Positions 1 to 11,393 are shown, counted from the stretch's first letter. The stretch is 64,000 bases of DNA from Odobenus rosmarus divergens (GCF_000321225.1 NW_004451512.1:510412-574411); one strand, 5' to 3'. Made by a program: numbers and translations. The notes: a model not told the origin generated them from the sequence alone.

Positions 1-224
1 GCCCTCGTGTGCGCAGGGGGTCAACATTCAGGTAAGCAACCCATTCCTGGGTATATGCCTCTGGAAAACTCTTGCCCACGACCAAGATGAAATATTGCTC
101 AGCAATAAATGCATGTTGAGTGAAAGTTTGAAGGTGTTCATCACAACATGGGTTTTGGTAAGTGGAGTCGAGGCAACCCAATCATTCATTTCTAGAAGCA
201 CAGGAAAGTAAAGGGTATGGGAGG

Positions 225-455
225 AATGTGTTTGACAACAACTAACACTGGCCAAATGGTGGCAGTGTCCCGGGCCGTCTTCTAAGTGCCTCAAGTGTAT
301 TAACACAATGTTCTTCACAACAATGTTATAAAGTGTTTATTTTACACAGAAGAGGTTGAGTTGGATCAAGCCAGAGGTCATGCTAACAATAAGAGTCAGG
401 GCCGGGTTTCAACCCAGGAATCTGGCTCCAGCAGCCGAGCACTGAACCACTTGTG
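225..455 (-). repeat. MIR SINE, degraded
   Basis: This is a reverse-orientation MIR, an ancient tRNA-derived SINE moved by L2. The order of degraded blocks fits: a 'tctaagtgcctcaagtgtattaa'-like part, then the central 'acagaagaggttgag' block, then a 'gggtttcaacccaggaatctggctcc'-like tRNA-related end and 'gcactgaaccact'. It is diverged, with no visible target duplication, as expected for this family. Confidence 0.75.
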
Positions 456-1249
456 ATAAGGGGCTGCCTGCCCTGTGAGGCTGACCGTCCCCCCCTTCCC
501 AGCTCATCCTTTCTGTTATGGGACTTCTTTTCCTCTTCAAGGGGAAACAGTTTCCTGTCTAGCAGATAGGAGCACACTTTAGCCTCTGAGTGATTCTTCT
601 ACCTAATTAGGGAAAGCGTATCCTCTTAGGCCTTTCAAATTTGTAAGATCCTGTGGTGAGGTGCTGGGACCTCAAGCAGCCTCTTTCCTAGTCTTCTCAA
701 GGTTCGTTTTCAAATAACCCGAGACAATATGGCAATTGCCTCCTCTAGGTCCCTCTGCCCTGGGGTGTGGGCACATTCAGCCTTCACGGGATCTTCCAGA
801 GAGATCCTTTATGTATCTTTGTGTACCCCGACAGGCTTGAGACAATGTGACCATCAATCATCCCAATGGGCTGTGTGGCAGTGAGGCCCTCAGAGGAGAC
901 TTGGGTCTGGAAAGCTATTTTTGCCTACACTAAAAACCAGACCACTCTACTTTGGAATTGTTTTGTCTTATTTTTATAAAATGTTCCGTCTTCTCCTTCT
1001 TTGTGTATTGACCATATCTTTGAGTCTTGTCTCCTTTATCACTTGTCAGGGTGTTTTCCTCCCTGGCAGTCTTCTTGAGCTGTCCACCTCATGAGTCGGT
1101 TGTGGCTGGGGAATGAGATGGCCCGGATTGCTAGGAGAGAGCCTAAAGAAGTGACAGGTCCCGAGCCAAACACCAAAGGGCTGTGTGTCTGAGCTCGGTG
1201 GAAGCCATTTTCAAATTTAATTCCTGAAACGGTTGAGTCAGTAAGCGCC
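456..1249. other. Unique sequence, nothing recognised
   Basis: I see no repeat, exon or RNA gene here. The short minus-strand open frames at 383-577 and 1039-1251 have no recognisable domain and no splice context, so I read them as chance frames. Confidence 0.5.
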
Positions 1250-1440
1250 ATACACTGTGGCCTGCACTGTGCTGCGTTTCTTACTTCATCCTCAGGACCA
1301 CGCTGTGAGTTGGGTCAAAGTGTCCCCATTCTGCAGATGCTGAAGCTCGGGGAGGGAAAGGGCCTTGCCAAAAGTCCCCTGAAAGGTTGAAGAGCTGGGA
1401 TTCAGCCCAGGTCTTCTGGCACAACTCCCTCAAGTCCTCC
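1250..1440 (-). repeat. MIR-like SINE fragment
   Basis: The stretch reads as a reverse MIR or MIR-like element. It has 'cccattctgcagatgctgaagctc' in place of the usual 'cccattttacagatgaggaaactg', then 'ccttgccaaaagtc' and 'gagctgggattcagcccagg'. It is strongly diverged and the ends are approximate. Confidence 0.65.
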
Positions 1441-1479
1441 ATTCTTTTGCATCGGCACTGATTGCCATGCTCTAAATTG

Positions 1480-1625
1480 CCAATTAATTAACCTCGACCT
1501 AAATGGTACGTTTCTGTATTTAATTTCCTTTTTTCTAAAAACAAGTCACCACCAATAATTTGAAACACTCTCTTACCTTAGAATATTCACTGACCTAGTG
1601 AAGATTAATTAGCAAATGGAAATTT
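1480..1625. promoter_or_regulatory. AT-rich homeodomain-motif block, candidate conserved element
   Basis: Unique AT-rich sequence carries several TAATTA/ATTAAT cores ('ccaattaattaacc' near 1480-1493, 'agattaattagcaaatgg' near 1603-1620) with no repeat match. Clusters of homeodomain-type cores are common in developmental enhancers, but they also arise by chance in AT-rich DNA. No alignment was available, so this is only a pointer. Confidence 0.25.
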
Positions 1626-1764
1626 CCTGCAAGGGAAAAAAAAAATCACTCAATAATAAGAAACACAGTTCAGTTCTTTCGAAGCCAAGTTCTGTTTCTA
1701 CCAGCCTGGCTCTTCTGTTGGGGAGGAGCTTCCTTTCCTTTGAGCAGGTTTGTTGATTGATTTA

Positions 1765-1985
1765 GCAAGCGCTTCTATGGTGTACTATGTACTAGGCACT
1801 ATCCAGACCCCTTACAAATATGAACTCTCTCTTACAGTGGAAACTAATATCATCAACATCTTCCAGATGAAGAGACTGAGGTTCAGAGAGATCTATTTGT
1901 AAGTGGCACAGGCAAGATTTTAACACGAGGAGTCTGTGTCCAGGGTCCAGGGGCTTAAGCGCTGCACCAATTTCCTTCTTTGCTA
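1765..1985 (-). repeat. MIR SINE, near full length
   Basis: This reverse MIR runs from 'tactatgtactaggcactatcc' through 'cttccagatgaagagactgagg' and 'gtaagtggcacaggcaag' to 'gggtccaggggcttaagcgctgcacca'. Block order and spacing follow the MIR consensus closely. Confidence 0.85.
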
Positions 1986-3572
1986 ACTCATGTTCTGTGC
2001 TATGGCGGGCAAAGTAAGACAACAGCATGTAAAAGGGGATAGAAACAGGGAGGAGCCAGGAGACCTGGCTCTGTGGACTGGTTGAAGAAGCTTTGGAAGC
2101 CACACACAGCCTGAGATGGAACTACCCTCTGTGTCTCTGTGAACTTCTGAGCTGGTCCAGGGAGGGGATCACTATCGTGGGCTCCGAGAGTGAAAGAGGC
2201 CCCCAGTCTTTGTTAGCTGACACCTCTGGGCTGAAGCAAATTCATGTGAAAGAGCAACATGTTAGTCTTTCAGGGAACAAATATAGCAAATGCTTGCTGC
2301 ACCTTTTCTCACCCACCACCTGCCTGGCATTGCAGAGGTACGATCCAGACGTGCGTGTCTGGACCACCTTCGTCTGAGTACAGCAGGTTGTTGAAGCAGA
2401 AAAAAGATACCTTTTAAAAGGAAATGGACCTATGTGTTGAGTTCATCATCCTGAAATGGAAAGAGAAAGAAAGAATTCCATTTTGCTTCTGCTTTTAGAA
2501 TATTTAGAATGAAAAATGCTCTTAGCTCTGCCTTTATCCCCCGAGGGGAGCAGAGGGGTTATCAAAGCCCCGGTCTCAGCCACATAATCAGGTTCTTCCC
2601 CTCAGAGTCTGCTTCTAAGATCTGTCGAGGATCCCCATAGCTTGCTTCAATTTTGCATCTCTTGGGGTTCCAGCCTTTGGAACCATTAGTCGGGTCACAG
2701 GGGGAAGAATGGGGTAAAACCAAAATGAGGAAAGACAAATTCGTTTGCGAGCTTCCTTTTTAAAAGTAGATAGAATGAGAGTTTTGAACAGGATCATGTG
2801 ATTGTAAGCAACAGATCTCCTCCAAAGTTTCCTGGGAGATGCCGAAAATCCCAGAAGCCCGGGGCCAGGTCTCTCTTTTGACATCATCTGCTTTCCTCCC
2901 TCTCTGCCCCTTCCTTGTCCTCTCTTGGAGCTTCCGTGTGTCCCTCTGCCCATCTGCTTGGTCCTCTTCTCTCCGCCAACCAACTCCTCTGCCCTTTATT
3001 TCCCAGAGCATAGACTCTATCTCATAACATCAGCTTTTGTGTGACTTTTCTCATCTGTTTAGCATCAAGCCCCCTTCACTTCATCTCCACTGCTAACTCA
3101 CTCACTCTTCCCTTTTCCCAGTTCTTAATTCCTAGGAGAGCTCTCTGAGAGGCCCTTCTTTTCAAGACAGGCTGCATAAGCCACAGGCTAGTCTGTCTCA
3201 GAATTGGTGGCCTTTGGGCCAGTTGGCCATCGTCCATCAGCGGTGGCAATTACTATTAAATGCGTCTACCTGGGCTGCAGGGACGGATGGGGGTGGGAAG
3301 TTTCTCTTACAGGGTGTGTGGGCAGACATGCTTCATGAGCCAAGGCAGGACAAGGCAGGTGAAGTGAGTTAAAATGAGCACACTGCCTGCAGCCACACTT
3401 TCACGGTAACCTCAGTATCCATGTCGCTGACCTCCCTCCGCATTAAACGGTGATCAGTGTCTTTATGGTCCTTCCAGAACAAAATCCTTTGGATGGACTC
3501 CAAGATAGATGCTTTTGGTATTATGGCCGAGCAGTCTTACCCTCTGATAGCATAAAGAGATGAAATTAATGG
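1986..3572. other. Unique sequence with a pyrimidine-rich stretch
   Basis: No repeat or exon is recognised. The interval 2865-2990 is rich in C and T on the plus strand, which opens the purine-rich minus-strand frames seen there. The frame at 2615-2983 is compositionally biased (K/R/G/E rich) and has no domain. Confidence 0.5.
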
Positions 3573-4045
3573 TCTGGTACACTGGAGAGAGCCCGGGGCC
3601 TTTTCGGTCAGGCACACCGGGTCATTTGTCACGTGCACCAAGTGAGACCAGTCTCCAAACCAGCTTTCTTATCTGCAAGCATAGATAGCACAGTACTATT
3701 TTAAACTTCATGGGGCTATTAGGAGTACTTTTCTTAAGAAGTACTTTTTTACAAGTACTTTTTTAAAAAATGATTTTATTTATTTGAGAGAGAAAGAGGG
3801 TGAGAAAGAGAGAGAGAGAGAGAGAATGCACATCAGCCAGGGGAGGGGCAGAGAAGCAGACTCCCCTGCTGAGCAGGGAGCTTGACCTGGGACTTGTTCC
3901 CAGGACTCTGGGATCATGACCTGAGTCAAAGGCAGACACTTAACCGACTGAGCCACCCAGGTGCCCAACAAGTAAAGTACTTTTATGTACTAAAATACTT
4001 TTCGTAGTACCTGGCTCATATTCAGTGCTCAGTAAATGTTGTTTG
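3573..4045 (+). repeat. MIR SINE split by a Can-SINE
   Basis: Left part (3573-3750): MIR-like text ending 'tttcttatctgcaagcatag...ggggctattaggag'. Right part (about 3990-4045): 'gtacctggctcatattcagtgctcagtaaatgttg', the MIR 3' end. The Can-SINE at 3758-3967 sits between them, so the MIR is the older element. Confidence 0.75.
3758..3967 (-). mobile_element. Can-SINE, full length
   Basis: A carnivore SINE in reverse orientation: T/A-rich tail, 'gattttatttatttgagag', a (GA)n run, 'ggggaggggcagag', 'tgggatcatgacctgag', and the tRNA-like head 'cttaaccgactgagccacc'. The probable target duplication is ACAAGTA (3751-3757 and 3968-3974). It has landed in a MIR. Confidence 0.92.
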
Positions 4046-4560
4046 TCAGCAGCTATACCCCTTTCCCGAGGACATCTTTTTGGTCTGAATTTGACTGAGG
4101 AGGGGCCATGACAATAGAGATTTGGTAAAGTCTATGTGGTCTACACTTCAGTAAAGTATATTTATTTGCTGGCCATCTTTTAAAACCCTTGAGAACACCA
4201 AAAGGAACGACAACAAAAAGAGAAAACCTCTCTTCATTTTCAATGAACTGATTAAATAGCCACATTATCAGACTTCTTAGCTACAAACAACAAAAGTTGG
4301 TTCTTGCAGGTAGAAGCAGAAAGAAGGTACACCGCAGAGGTACTGGTAGCTCACTGACTCACTGGGAAAGCTGGAGAGTCAGGGTCATGACCGGGAATGA
4401 ATGGAGGCCCACGGGACCACCTGCACAGCTGAATGGGGGTGCCTGGGCCAGCACCCCCCCAGCACTGGACCTTGATGCTGCCAAAGCACAGCTGGCCTGG
4501 AAACTGTGAGGGCCAGCTGCAAAATACATTCTCTGCTATCCCTTGGTTTGTTTGTTTGTT
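4046..4560. other. Unique or unclassified sequence
   Basis: Nothing is firmly recognised. 'cttagctacaaacaacaaaag' near 4277 resembles the terminal part of some old LTR-type repeats, but the rest gives no match I can support. Confidence 0.4.
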
Positions 4561-4895
4561 TTTTAAGACTTTTTTTTTTTAGAGAAGTTTTAGGTTTACA
4601 GAAAAATTGAGAGGAAGGTACAAAGATTCCCCATCAACCCTGTACCTACACACCTCCACAGCCTCCCCCGTTATCAACACCCCCCCCAACACCAGAGTGG
4701 TGCATTTGTTGCCCTTGATGACCTACAGTGACACACCATTATCACCCAGAGTCCCTAGTTTACCCTACGGCTCACTCTTGGGGTTGTGCATTCTACGGGT
4801 TTGGACAAATGTATAATGATGTGTATCCACCATTACAGAATCGTACAGAGTATTTTCACTGCCCTAAAAATCCCCTGTGCTTTGCCTACTGGTGT
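4561..4895 (-). mobile_element. Old L1 (L1M-type) 3' UTR fragment
   Basis: Reverse-strand L1 3' UTR. The run 'agaagttttaggtttacag', then 'ttgcccttgatgacctacagtgacac', 'ttgtgcattctacgggtttgg', 'acaaatgtataatgatgtgtatcc' and 'taaaaatcccctgtgctttgcc' is the complement of the 3' UTR of older L1M elements. It is 5'-truncated and non-coding. Confidence 0.85.
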
Positions 4896-5555
4896 CTGGT
4901 GCTTTGCTTTCCTCACTTCCTCCCTCAGACTGGGTGGCAGCCATCTTGGCACCATGCGGAGAGACGTTGCCAAGCAGCTGAGGATGGAGGAGTGGCAAGC
5001 TGGGGAGAGCCTGGTTCTCAGATGACATTATAGAGTGGCTGAATCCACCCTTGGATGCCTCCCACCAGCCTTCCCATGATTTAGGTTGTTACGACTTAAA
5101 TCACTTTTAAGTGTTTTGCTGTCATTGCTATTTAGAGCCAAATGAACCCTGATATATTCCCTTTAAATAGTTGGGCTTAAGCACCCTGACCTACAGCAGA
5201 GCTCCCTTTTTTGCCTGTTCACCATTGGCATGAGGACCTCAAAATGGCCAGGTAACAGTCTCAGCTTCTAATTCAAGTGGGACTATTGCTCCCCCAGGAC
5301 TGTTCCTTCTTTGGATTCTCAGTTCTCTACATCAGTGGGGCCCTAAGTTATGGGGAACATAAGCGGAATTTTACAAGTGGTAGTGAGGTATAACTCCTGC
5401 TTCTACCTTCCTGATTCCCAGATGGGCTTATCCTCACCATGGCTGAAATGGCACCATATATTGGCTGCTGGTTTAGAGAATAAACTTGGTCTCGCAAGGC
5501 CACACACTAACCTAACCTGCTTTGGTTTCCAGTGAGGCTCCATAACCCCGTTCCA
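4896..5555. other. Unique sequence, nothing recognised
   Basis: No repeat, exon or RNA structure identified. The short frames here (for example 5350-5535) have no domain. Confidence 0.45.
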
Positions 5556-5777
5556 CTCCTCTGTTGTAGGCTGTATATAGTAGTGGTTATGAGCACAGGC
5601 TCTGCAGCTACACTGTCTGGATTGAAATCTCAGTCCCCCTTTACTAACCAGGTGATCAGAAGCAATTTATTAAACATCTTTAGAAACTGGTGTAATGATG
5701 TAATTACTTTGGAGGGCTGTTATAAGGGTTAAATGAGCTGGCACATGTGAGGTTCTAAGAACAGTGCCCAGAATACA
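5556..5777 (+). repeat. MIR SINE
   Basis: Plus-strand MIR: 'tagtggttatgagcacaggctctgcagc', 'ctggattgaaatctcag', 'ggagggctgttataagggttaaatgag' and 'gttctaagaacagtgccca' follow the consensus order. A Tigger-type element begins where the MIR 3' end should continue. Confidence 0.85.
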
Positions 5778-6272
5778 CAGATGGTCCCTGATTTATGATG
5801 ATTCAACTTAACAATTTTTCGACTTTACAATGGTGCAAAAGTGATACGCATTCAGGAGAGACCATAATTTGAAATTTGAATTTTGATCTTTTTCTGGGCT
5901 AGGGACGTGCGCTATGATCCTCTCATGATGCTGAGCAACCACAGCTCCCAGTCATCCACGTGATCCTGAGGGTGAGCCACCGATACACTGACAACCATTC
6001 TGTCCCACACAGCACTTCTGTTTCTCATTTTCAATAGAGTAGCCAATAAATTACATGAGATATACAGCACTTTGCTATAAAATAAGCTGTGTGTTAGCTG
6101 ATTTTGCCCAAGTGAGGACTAATATAAGTGTTCTGAGCATGCTTAAGGTAGGCTAGGCTAAGCTGTGATGTTTTGAATGTTAGGTGTATTAAATGCACTT
6201 TTGATTTACGATAGTTTCGACTTACGATGGATTTATTGGGACATAACCCCATTGTAAGTCAAGGAAGATCTG
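5778..6272. mobile_element. Tigger-type (TcMar) DNA transposon, non-autonomous
   Basis: About 495 bp with terminal inverted repeats: left 'cagatggtccctgatttatg', right the complement of 'cagatcttccttgacttac'. Interior landmarks are 'tttttcgactttacaatggtgc', 'gatacgcattcag', 'cccagtcatccacgtgatc' and 'gtaggctaggctaagct'. A TA follows the right end (6273-6274); the left flank has CA, a likely decayed TA. The family's transposase is absent, so it cannot move itself. Subfamily not assigned. Confidence 0.85.
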
Positions 6273-7483
6273 TAAATGTTAGTTGTCATTACTATTCTAT
6301 AAGGCCAGCTGCTTCTGGGTAATGGGAAATAAATCCTGTGAGTCTCATTGCTTTACATCTTTCAGAGAACAGCAAATCTTTGGTCAGAACCAATGCTCTG
6401 TGGGATGCCATGGAAGTATGTCAGGCATATTTGTGTCTAACAAGGGAGTTAGAATCATGGTGGGCAGGGAAAATACTTCTGAACTCAGAGCATAGATCTA
6501 CTCCAGAGAGGACACTTGGGGGCTGGAGTCCAATGTTACCAGGGCGGAACAGGGATGTGTCAGTTGGGCTCCTGAGGATATGGTACCATATTAGGACTCC
6601 ATATTGGTGAACACTGATAGCAAGTTGGGCACTCAGAAATGGCAAAAGCCAACAGCAGGAGAGAAAGGCAGTTCATGATATTAAACCTAGGAATATTTCT
6701 GATTCTACTTATCATAGCCGGTGATGGTTGCTCAGGAACCTGTTGAACAAGTCCTAGGGTACCTGGGGGAGTAGGGTGACTAAGTCACAGAGCAAGTAAT
6801 TTCAGCCACCTGAAATTTTCCGCTTTAGAAGGGACTTCTGGGTAAATATTTACATGGGACACTGATAGCCTCACATTTCCGGACCATTCTCAGGGATCTA
6901 CCATCCATTCTTCTAAACCTTCTTGCAATCAATCCTCCAATTTTGTGCTTTCTTAGTCCCTGACCATCCAACCATGTCACTGGCTACTGTCTATGAAACA
7001 GAACAGATCCTGACCTCAGGCCATGGCTCCTTCTAAGAAAAGTGCACTGGTGTCCCTCTTGAAGTTCTGCCTTCTGGAGTGATTTTCTTTTCTGGTTGTC
7101 CTTCAGGACCACCCAGAGTAGGGCCATCATGCTGTGCCATCTACTTCCACTGAGGTCATCGCATCATGCAGAGCCATCTCTCAACAAGACTGTCTCTCTT
7201 CCCCACTCTTCCAAGACCATAGGAGTGGATTGAAAAAGACCTGCCATGGAGAAGGTTCTGCTCCTGTGACTATGGTATCTTTAGGGTCTTTCAGCCTGCC
7301 CTCTACATGATACCACTTCTCCTGATGATATGGAGCTGCTGGGTATGCCCAGCTTTATGGCTAGGAGAGGGTCAGCTCTCACCCTTCAACGATGGGCGGG
7401 CCAGGTTCCTTGGGAAAACCTCGTAAATAAAGCTGCATCCATTTCATAAAAAGAGAATAATCCCTTGAATTGTATACAGCAGG
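6273..7483. other. Unassigned 1.2 kb, possibly an old retroviral-type remnant
   Basis: No clear repeat or exon. Even base composition and phrases such as 'gaggatatggtaccatattaggactcc' near 6575 faintly suggest MaLR/ERVL-internal sequence, but I cannot support this firmly. No reading frame longer than 90 codons, and no gag, pol or env motif seen. Confidence 0.3.
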
Positions 7484-7758
7484 GGTTGGCAATCTTTTCC
7501 TGTTAAGGGCCAGAGAGTAAATATTTGGGGCTTTGTGGACCATACTCCACTTTGACATGATAATGTTAAATATGCATTTACGCTCATTTGAATGGACACT
7601 GAAAATTCAGTCATATATAATTTTCACATCATAAATAGTATTCTCTTTCTCAGCCATTTAAAAATGTAAAAATCACTCTTAGTTTGCAGGTCATACAAAA
7701 ACATACAGTGGGAGGGATTTGGCTTGTGGGCCAGAGGTTGTCACCCACTGGTGTAGGA
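7484..7758 (+). mobile_element. hAT-Charlie-type DNA transposon fossil
   Basis: Starts 'caggggttggcaatctttt' and continues 'gttaagggccagagagtaaatatttggggctttg', a familiar hAT-Charlie motif. It ends with 'gatttggcttgtgggccagaggttg...cccactg'. The ends are imperfect inverted repeats. An 8-bp duplication is not clearly preserved. Non-autonomous. Confidence 0.8.
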
Positions 7759-7829
7759 TATTAGAATTCACAAAAGGATTTCATATACCCAAATGTACCT
7801 CACTTGTTTCTGAGATCAACCCACTGAAG

Positions 7830-7965
7830 CAAGTAGAGAAGAAATTATTTGCCCTATTTTACAGAGAAGGAGAGTCTCAGAAGGACCGAGTAATGTACTA
7901 TGGATCACAGTTAATAAGAATTACGGATAAGATCTGACCCTAGTCTCCAGAATCTGCTACTCTTT
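7830..7965 (-). repeat. MIR fragment
   Basis: 'ccctattttacagagaaggagagtctcag' and 'agatctgaccctagtctccagaatctgctac' match the central and tRNA-proximal blocks of a reverse MIR. Confidence 0.7.
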
Positions 7966-8155
7966 TTTTTCCCCATGCTCCCAGGTAGATATTCACCTTT
8001 ACAACAAATTTTGGAAAAAGCTATCAGCTCTTGGCGATGCATACCCAAGGAAGGAGCTGCTCCCACAGGTGAAGGGAGAGCTCTCCTAACTGGGGGTTTG
8101 CTAGTACTCTGTCTATGTCACGTTCAGAAGTGGTTTGTATTCACTGTGAGGAGGA

Positions 8156-8157
8156 CT

Positions 8158-8191
<34 letters not shown>

Positions 8192-8202
8192 GAGAGAGAG
8201 AA
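8156..8202 (+). repeat. (GA)n microsatellite
   Basis: Near-perfect AG dinucleotide run of about 47 bp, interrupted once by 'agacag'. Probably length-polymorphic. It lacks SINE sequence on either side, so it is not simply part of a Can-SINE. Confidence 0.9.
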
Positions 8203-8639
8203 ATATATCTCCTGCTGTTCTCTAGCTCCAGAAACCTGACCTCAGGAAGCAGGCCCCAAGGGCTTTGAACCTCCTCTGAAAGCTCTTGTTACGGCAGCCC
8301 CATAGTGCATCCAGCACACTCCATCTTGGGACCACCTGGTCTGTGTTTTTTGTTTTTTTCTATCTATTATGTATCCCAAAGGCCCAATACAAAGAGAAAA
8401 GAAAAAGAGAGAAAACAAGAGAAAGTGAGTTGCAACGTGGATTTGTGCCTCACCCATACTACAGAAATCTGAATTTCTTACTTGATATACTGCCTACATG
8501 TTGGGCCCCATGATTTAAATACCAGCTTCTCCTCAGACGTGGACCTCCAAGTCAGAAAATAGTGTGGTTTTCATTCAATTAGGAAGTTATTTTACATTCA
8601 AAGTTTACAACTTATTTAAAAAATAAAACATTAATACAA

Positions 8640-8735
8640 TGAAAAATAAAACATAGTATAAAATATATAGTGTATATATATTATATGTGTATATATCTAT
8701 ATATATCTATCTAGGTATGTCTATGTATGGTATAA
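8640..8735. repeat. TA/TATC-rich low-complexity tract
   Basis: Degenerate TA, TATATC and GTATATA units ('gtatatatattatatgtg', 'atatatctatctagg'). An impure microsatellite. Confidence 0.85.
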
Positions 8736-8784
8736 TTATATGTGTTCCCAAGTAGAGCAAGATTTAAAGATATATAAGGACTTG

Positions 8785-9137
8785 GCTGTTAAGGTTGCCA
8801 TAACAAAATACCATAGACTGAATGTTTAAACAATGTTTTCTAACAGTTCTGGAGGCTGAGAAGTCCAAAATCAAGGTGATAGCCTTTCTGGCCCCTGGTG
8901 AGAGCGCTTGTCCTGGCTTGCAGATGACCCATTTCTGGCTGTGTCCTTGAAGGGAGAGAGCCCAAGGGCTCCGGTGTCTCTTCTTACAAGGGCACTAATC
9001 CCGTCAGACCAGGGGCCCATGCTCATGATCTCTAACCCTGATGACCTCCCAAAGGCCACATCTTCAAATACCATCACAATAGGGGTTAGGGCTTCAACAC
9101 AGAATCTGGGGGCAGGGGGTCTAAGAATATAAACATT
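8785..9137 (-). mobile_element. MaLR-type LTR (MLT1/MST-like), degraded
   Basis: Reverse solo-LTR-like sequence: 'gttgccataacaaaataccatag', 'ttctaacagttctggaggctg', 'agtccaaaatcaaggtg', 'tgatgacctcccaaaggccac' and 'ggggttagggcttcaacac' follow the complement of MaLR LTRs in order. No coding part attached. Old and non-functional. Confidence 0.8.
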
Positions 9138-10199
9138 GTTCTTTTTTTCTCAAACTTGGGGGAAAAAAGTCATCCATCCATTAATTGATTACCTGGTTAT
9201 TTTAATTTTATTTTTGAGCACCAACTAAGTGCCAGACCGTTGATCTTTCAGGGATTGAAAGCCTCAGGACTCACAGAGTTCCCTGCAACCCAGAGTAGAC
9301 ATCCCTTTACTGCCTTTCTCATTGGCTCTCATTATCACCTATTCTTTTTCATGTGTAGTTATTGAATCAATTCCCAGAGGGGTTTTAAATATTTTTTTCT
9401 TAGACCTCCACCTTTCTTCTAATGTGGCTCAACACACAGAAAGCGACAACCACTATGGGCACCCCATGCTTCCCAGTGTGACTTCTCAGCAACTCTGTTT
9501 TTGCAATTAGTTTTTACCTCCTCAAAAGAGAGGGCCTCTCTGCCCACAGGTACTATATTTGGCTGTTAGATGTTTAATAATTAATTACTTGGATTTATAA
9601 TTTTTCTCCTTAATAAATCTAATAGGCACTTATAAGATTGATTTGGATTTTAAAATGACCATACTCTTTCCCCAAACAACATAAATTTTAAACACACAAT
9701 CTATATAACATTAGAAATTATGTTTAAAACAGAAATATAAAGTGGTGTCCTACAGTCACCACCACCCTGATAGAAACAGGGTTAGAAACTCCAGCTCTGG
9801 GAAGATAATGAAAAGGGTTGTTATGGTTCTTCCATACCAATGTGAGGAAAGGGAGAATGTGTCCAGACCACAGCTCTTCTCACTTACACAGATCACTGAT
9901 TCATTCCCTCCATCTGTGCTCACAAGTCTCCCTGTTGGTGCTTTCTAGCCATGGTGTCATGGCGTCAGTCATGGTGCACTTTTGGGCAGAGTTGGTTGTG
10001 GGGAGCAACACGTTTACTTGTTACTTATGGCTTTTAAGTTTGTAGATAATTTTCTTTTTCCATAAATTAAGGTAGACTGAGGTGTTTTTCCTCAATACCA
10101 TCGCTAGGCAATAAGGCATGACATGTGAGAACACTCTGGTTCCATACTCCCTAAGCTCTCAGCCGAGCTACACCAAGGACAAGCTGAACAACTTTAGTC
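9138..10199. other. Unique sequence, AT-rich in part
   Basis: A weak L2-like phrase ('gagcaccaactaagtgccag', near 9217) may be a reverse L2 remnant. The interval 9555-9715 is AT-rich with TAATTA-type cores and may be a conserved element, but there is no direct evidence. No exon recognised. Confidence 0.4.
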
Positions 10200-10378
10200 A
10201 AGACTGTTGAAATTAATAAGCCTCCATTCTTCATCTATAAAATGGGGGTTATAATAGGATTGTAAATTATTTAGATTATAAAAAATGTCAGCTGTAAATT
10301 ATGAGAATTAATTCAGAACATGAATAAAAGAGTAGAGTGCTTGGCATATAGTAAATATTCAATAAAGTGGAGCTAAAA
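10200..10378 (+). repeat. MIR 3' half
   Basis: 'cctccattcttcatctataaaatggggg', then 'gagtgcttggcatatagtaaatattcaataaa' matches the 3' half of MIR. Confidence 0.75.
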
Positions 10379-10404
10379 TAACACTGCTTTCAAAACTACT
10401 GCTA

Positions 10405-10433
10405 TCATTATTATTATTATGATTATTATTACT
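10405..10433 (+). repeat. (ATT)n short microsatellite
   Basis: Run of ATT units with one GATT interruption, lying between two MIR copies. Confidence 0.85.
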
Positions 10434-10439
10434 GAGAGG

Positions 10440-10678
10440 CCATCTAATGCAGTGGTTAAGAAAGAACGTTTCAGTTCAAATAAACCTGGTCAAGATCTAA
10501 CTCTGCCACTTACTAGTTCTGCAACTCCAGGCAACTTGCTTCACTGCTGTTAGCCTCAGTTTCATGATATCAAAGAAGTACATAGAGCACTGTGGATGTT
10601 ACATGGGCAATAAATCATGTGTATAAGAAAATATAAAATGCCTGATAAATAATACTTGTTCAATAAATGTTATCAGTG
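10440..10678 (+). repeat. MIR SINE, near full length
   Basis: 'ctaatgcagtggttaagaaag', 'aactctgccacttactagttctgcaac', 'gcctcagtttc' and 'cttgttcaataaatgttat' follow the MIR consensus. Confidence 0.88.
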
Positions 10679-10979
10679 ATGATAATGATGGCAGTGCGTT
10701 CTTAAAAGGGGAAGGGAAAGAGGAATTGTGTTTAGGAAGGTCAGATCCACAATCCATTTGGTTAAGAAAATGTATTATTATTGATAAGGGAGTGGCTGTC
10801 CTAACCGATTTGAGACATAATGAGTATATAAAGACATATCAACTCTTCTCACACAATTGCAAACCTTCAGAGAAACCTTGTGTCCCGAGACAAACTGGGG
10901 CTCCCTGTGTATAGCTCAGAACTGGGAGTTGATTGCTTAATGATACAAAGAACACACAATATTGAAAAAAGGAAGAAAG

Positions 10980-11090
10980 AAACATTAGAAATTATGTAGT
11001 CCAAATCTTTCATTTTTTTAAGTGAGGAAACCGAGGCCCAAGGAGATAAAATGATTTGCTCAAGGTTAAGATCAGGTACTTAATTTTAAT
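10980..11090 (-). repeat. MIR/L3-associated SINE fragment
   Basis: 'aagtgaggaaaccgaggcccaagg' and 'gatttgctcaaggttaag' match the central MIR block. The upstream 'attatgtagtccaaatctttc' resembles the variant seen in L3-tailed MIR3-like copies. Confidence 0.65.
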
Positions 11091-11189
11091 ACATAGTCAA
11101 TCAGACTTGGTTAGAAGATTGTGTAAAAGAAGGATGTAGTTTGCAGCCCTATTTCTATGTTTGTGTATTGGCACAACTCTAGGTGTTTT

Positions 11190-11393
11190 TTTTGGGGGGG
11201 GGAGGATTTATTTGAGAGAGAGGGGTGCGTGTGGGGGGTAGGGAGAAGGGGAGAGGGAGAGAGACTCTCAAGAAGACTCTGTGCTGAGGGCAGAGCCCTG
11301 ATGCATGAGGCTCCATCCCACGAAACCGAGATCACCACCTGAGCAGAAATCAAGAGTCAGTTGCCCAAACAACTGAGCCACACAGGTGCCCCG
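11190..11393 (-). mobile_element. Can-SINE, diverged
   Basis: Reverse Can-SINE: T/G-rich tail, 'ggatttatttgagagagag', 'gagaaggggagaggg', then the tRNA-like head 'aacaactgagccacacaggtgcc'. The flanks suggest an imperfect duplication ('actctaggtgttttt' near 11176; 'actttaggctttt' near 11394). More diverged than the copies near 13.4 and 60.3 kb. Confidence 0.88.

Larger units (their letters stand above)
7966..8784. other. Unique sequence with two simple repeats
   Basis: Besides the (GA)n tract and the TA-rich tract listed separately, nothing is recognised. The frame at 7975-8268 runs through the (GA)n repeat, giving an R/E alternation that is a repeat artefact. Confidence 0.5.

Noticed and set aside
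3780..3971. Frame with 'LGTWVAQSVKCLP'
   Set aside because: Also a translated Can-SINE.
8156..8202. Possible Can-SINE at the (GA)n tract
   Set aside because: No tRNA-like head, no GGGGCAGAG block and no tail; only a microsatellite.
7975..8268. Frame with a long R/E repeat
   Set aside because: It is the translation of the (GA)n microsatellite at 8156-8202.
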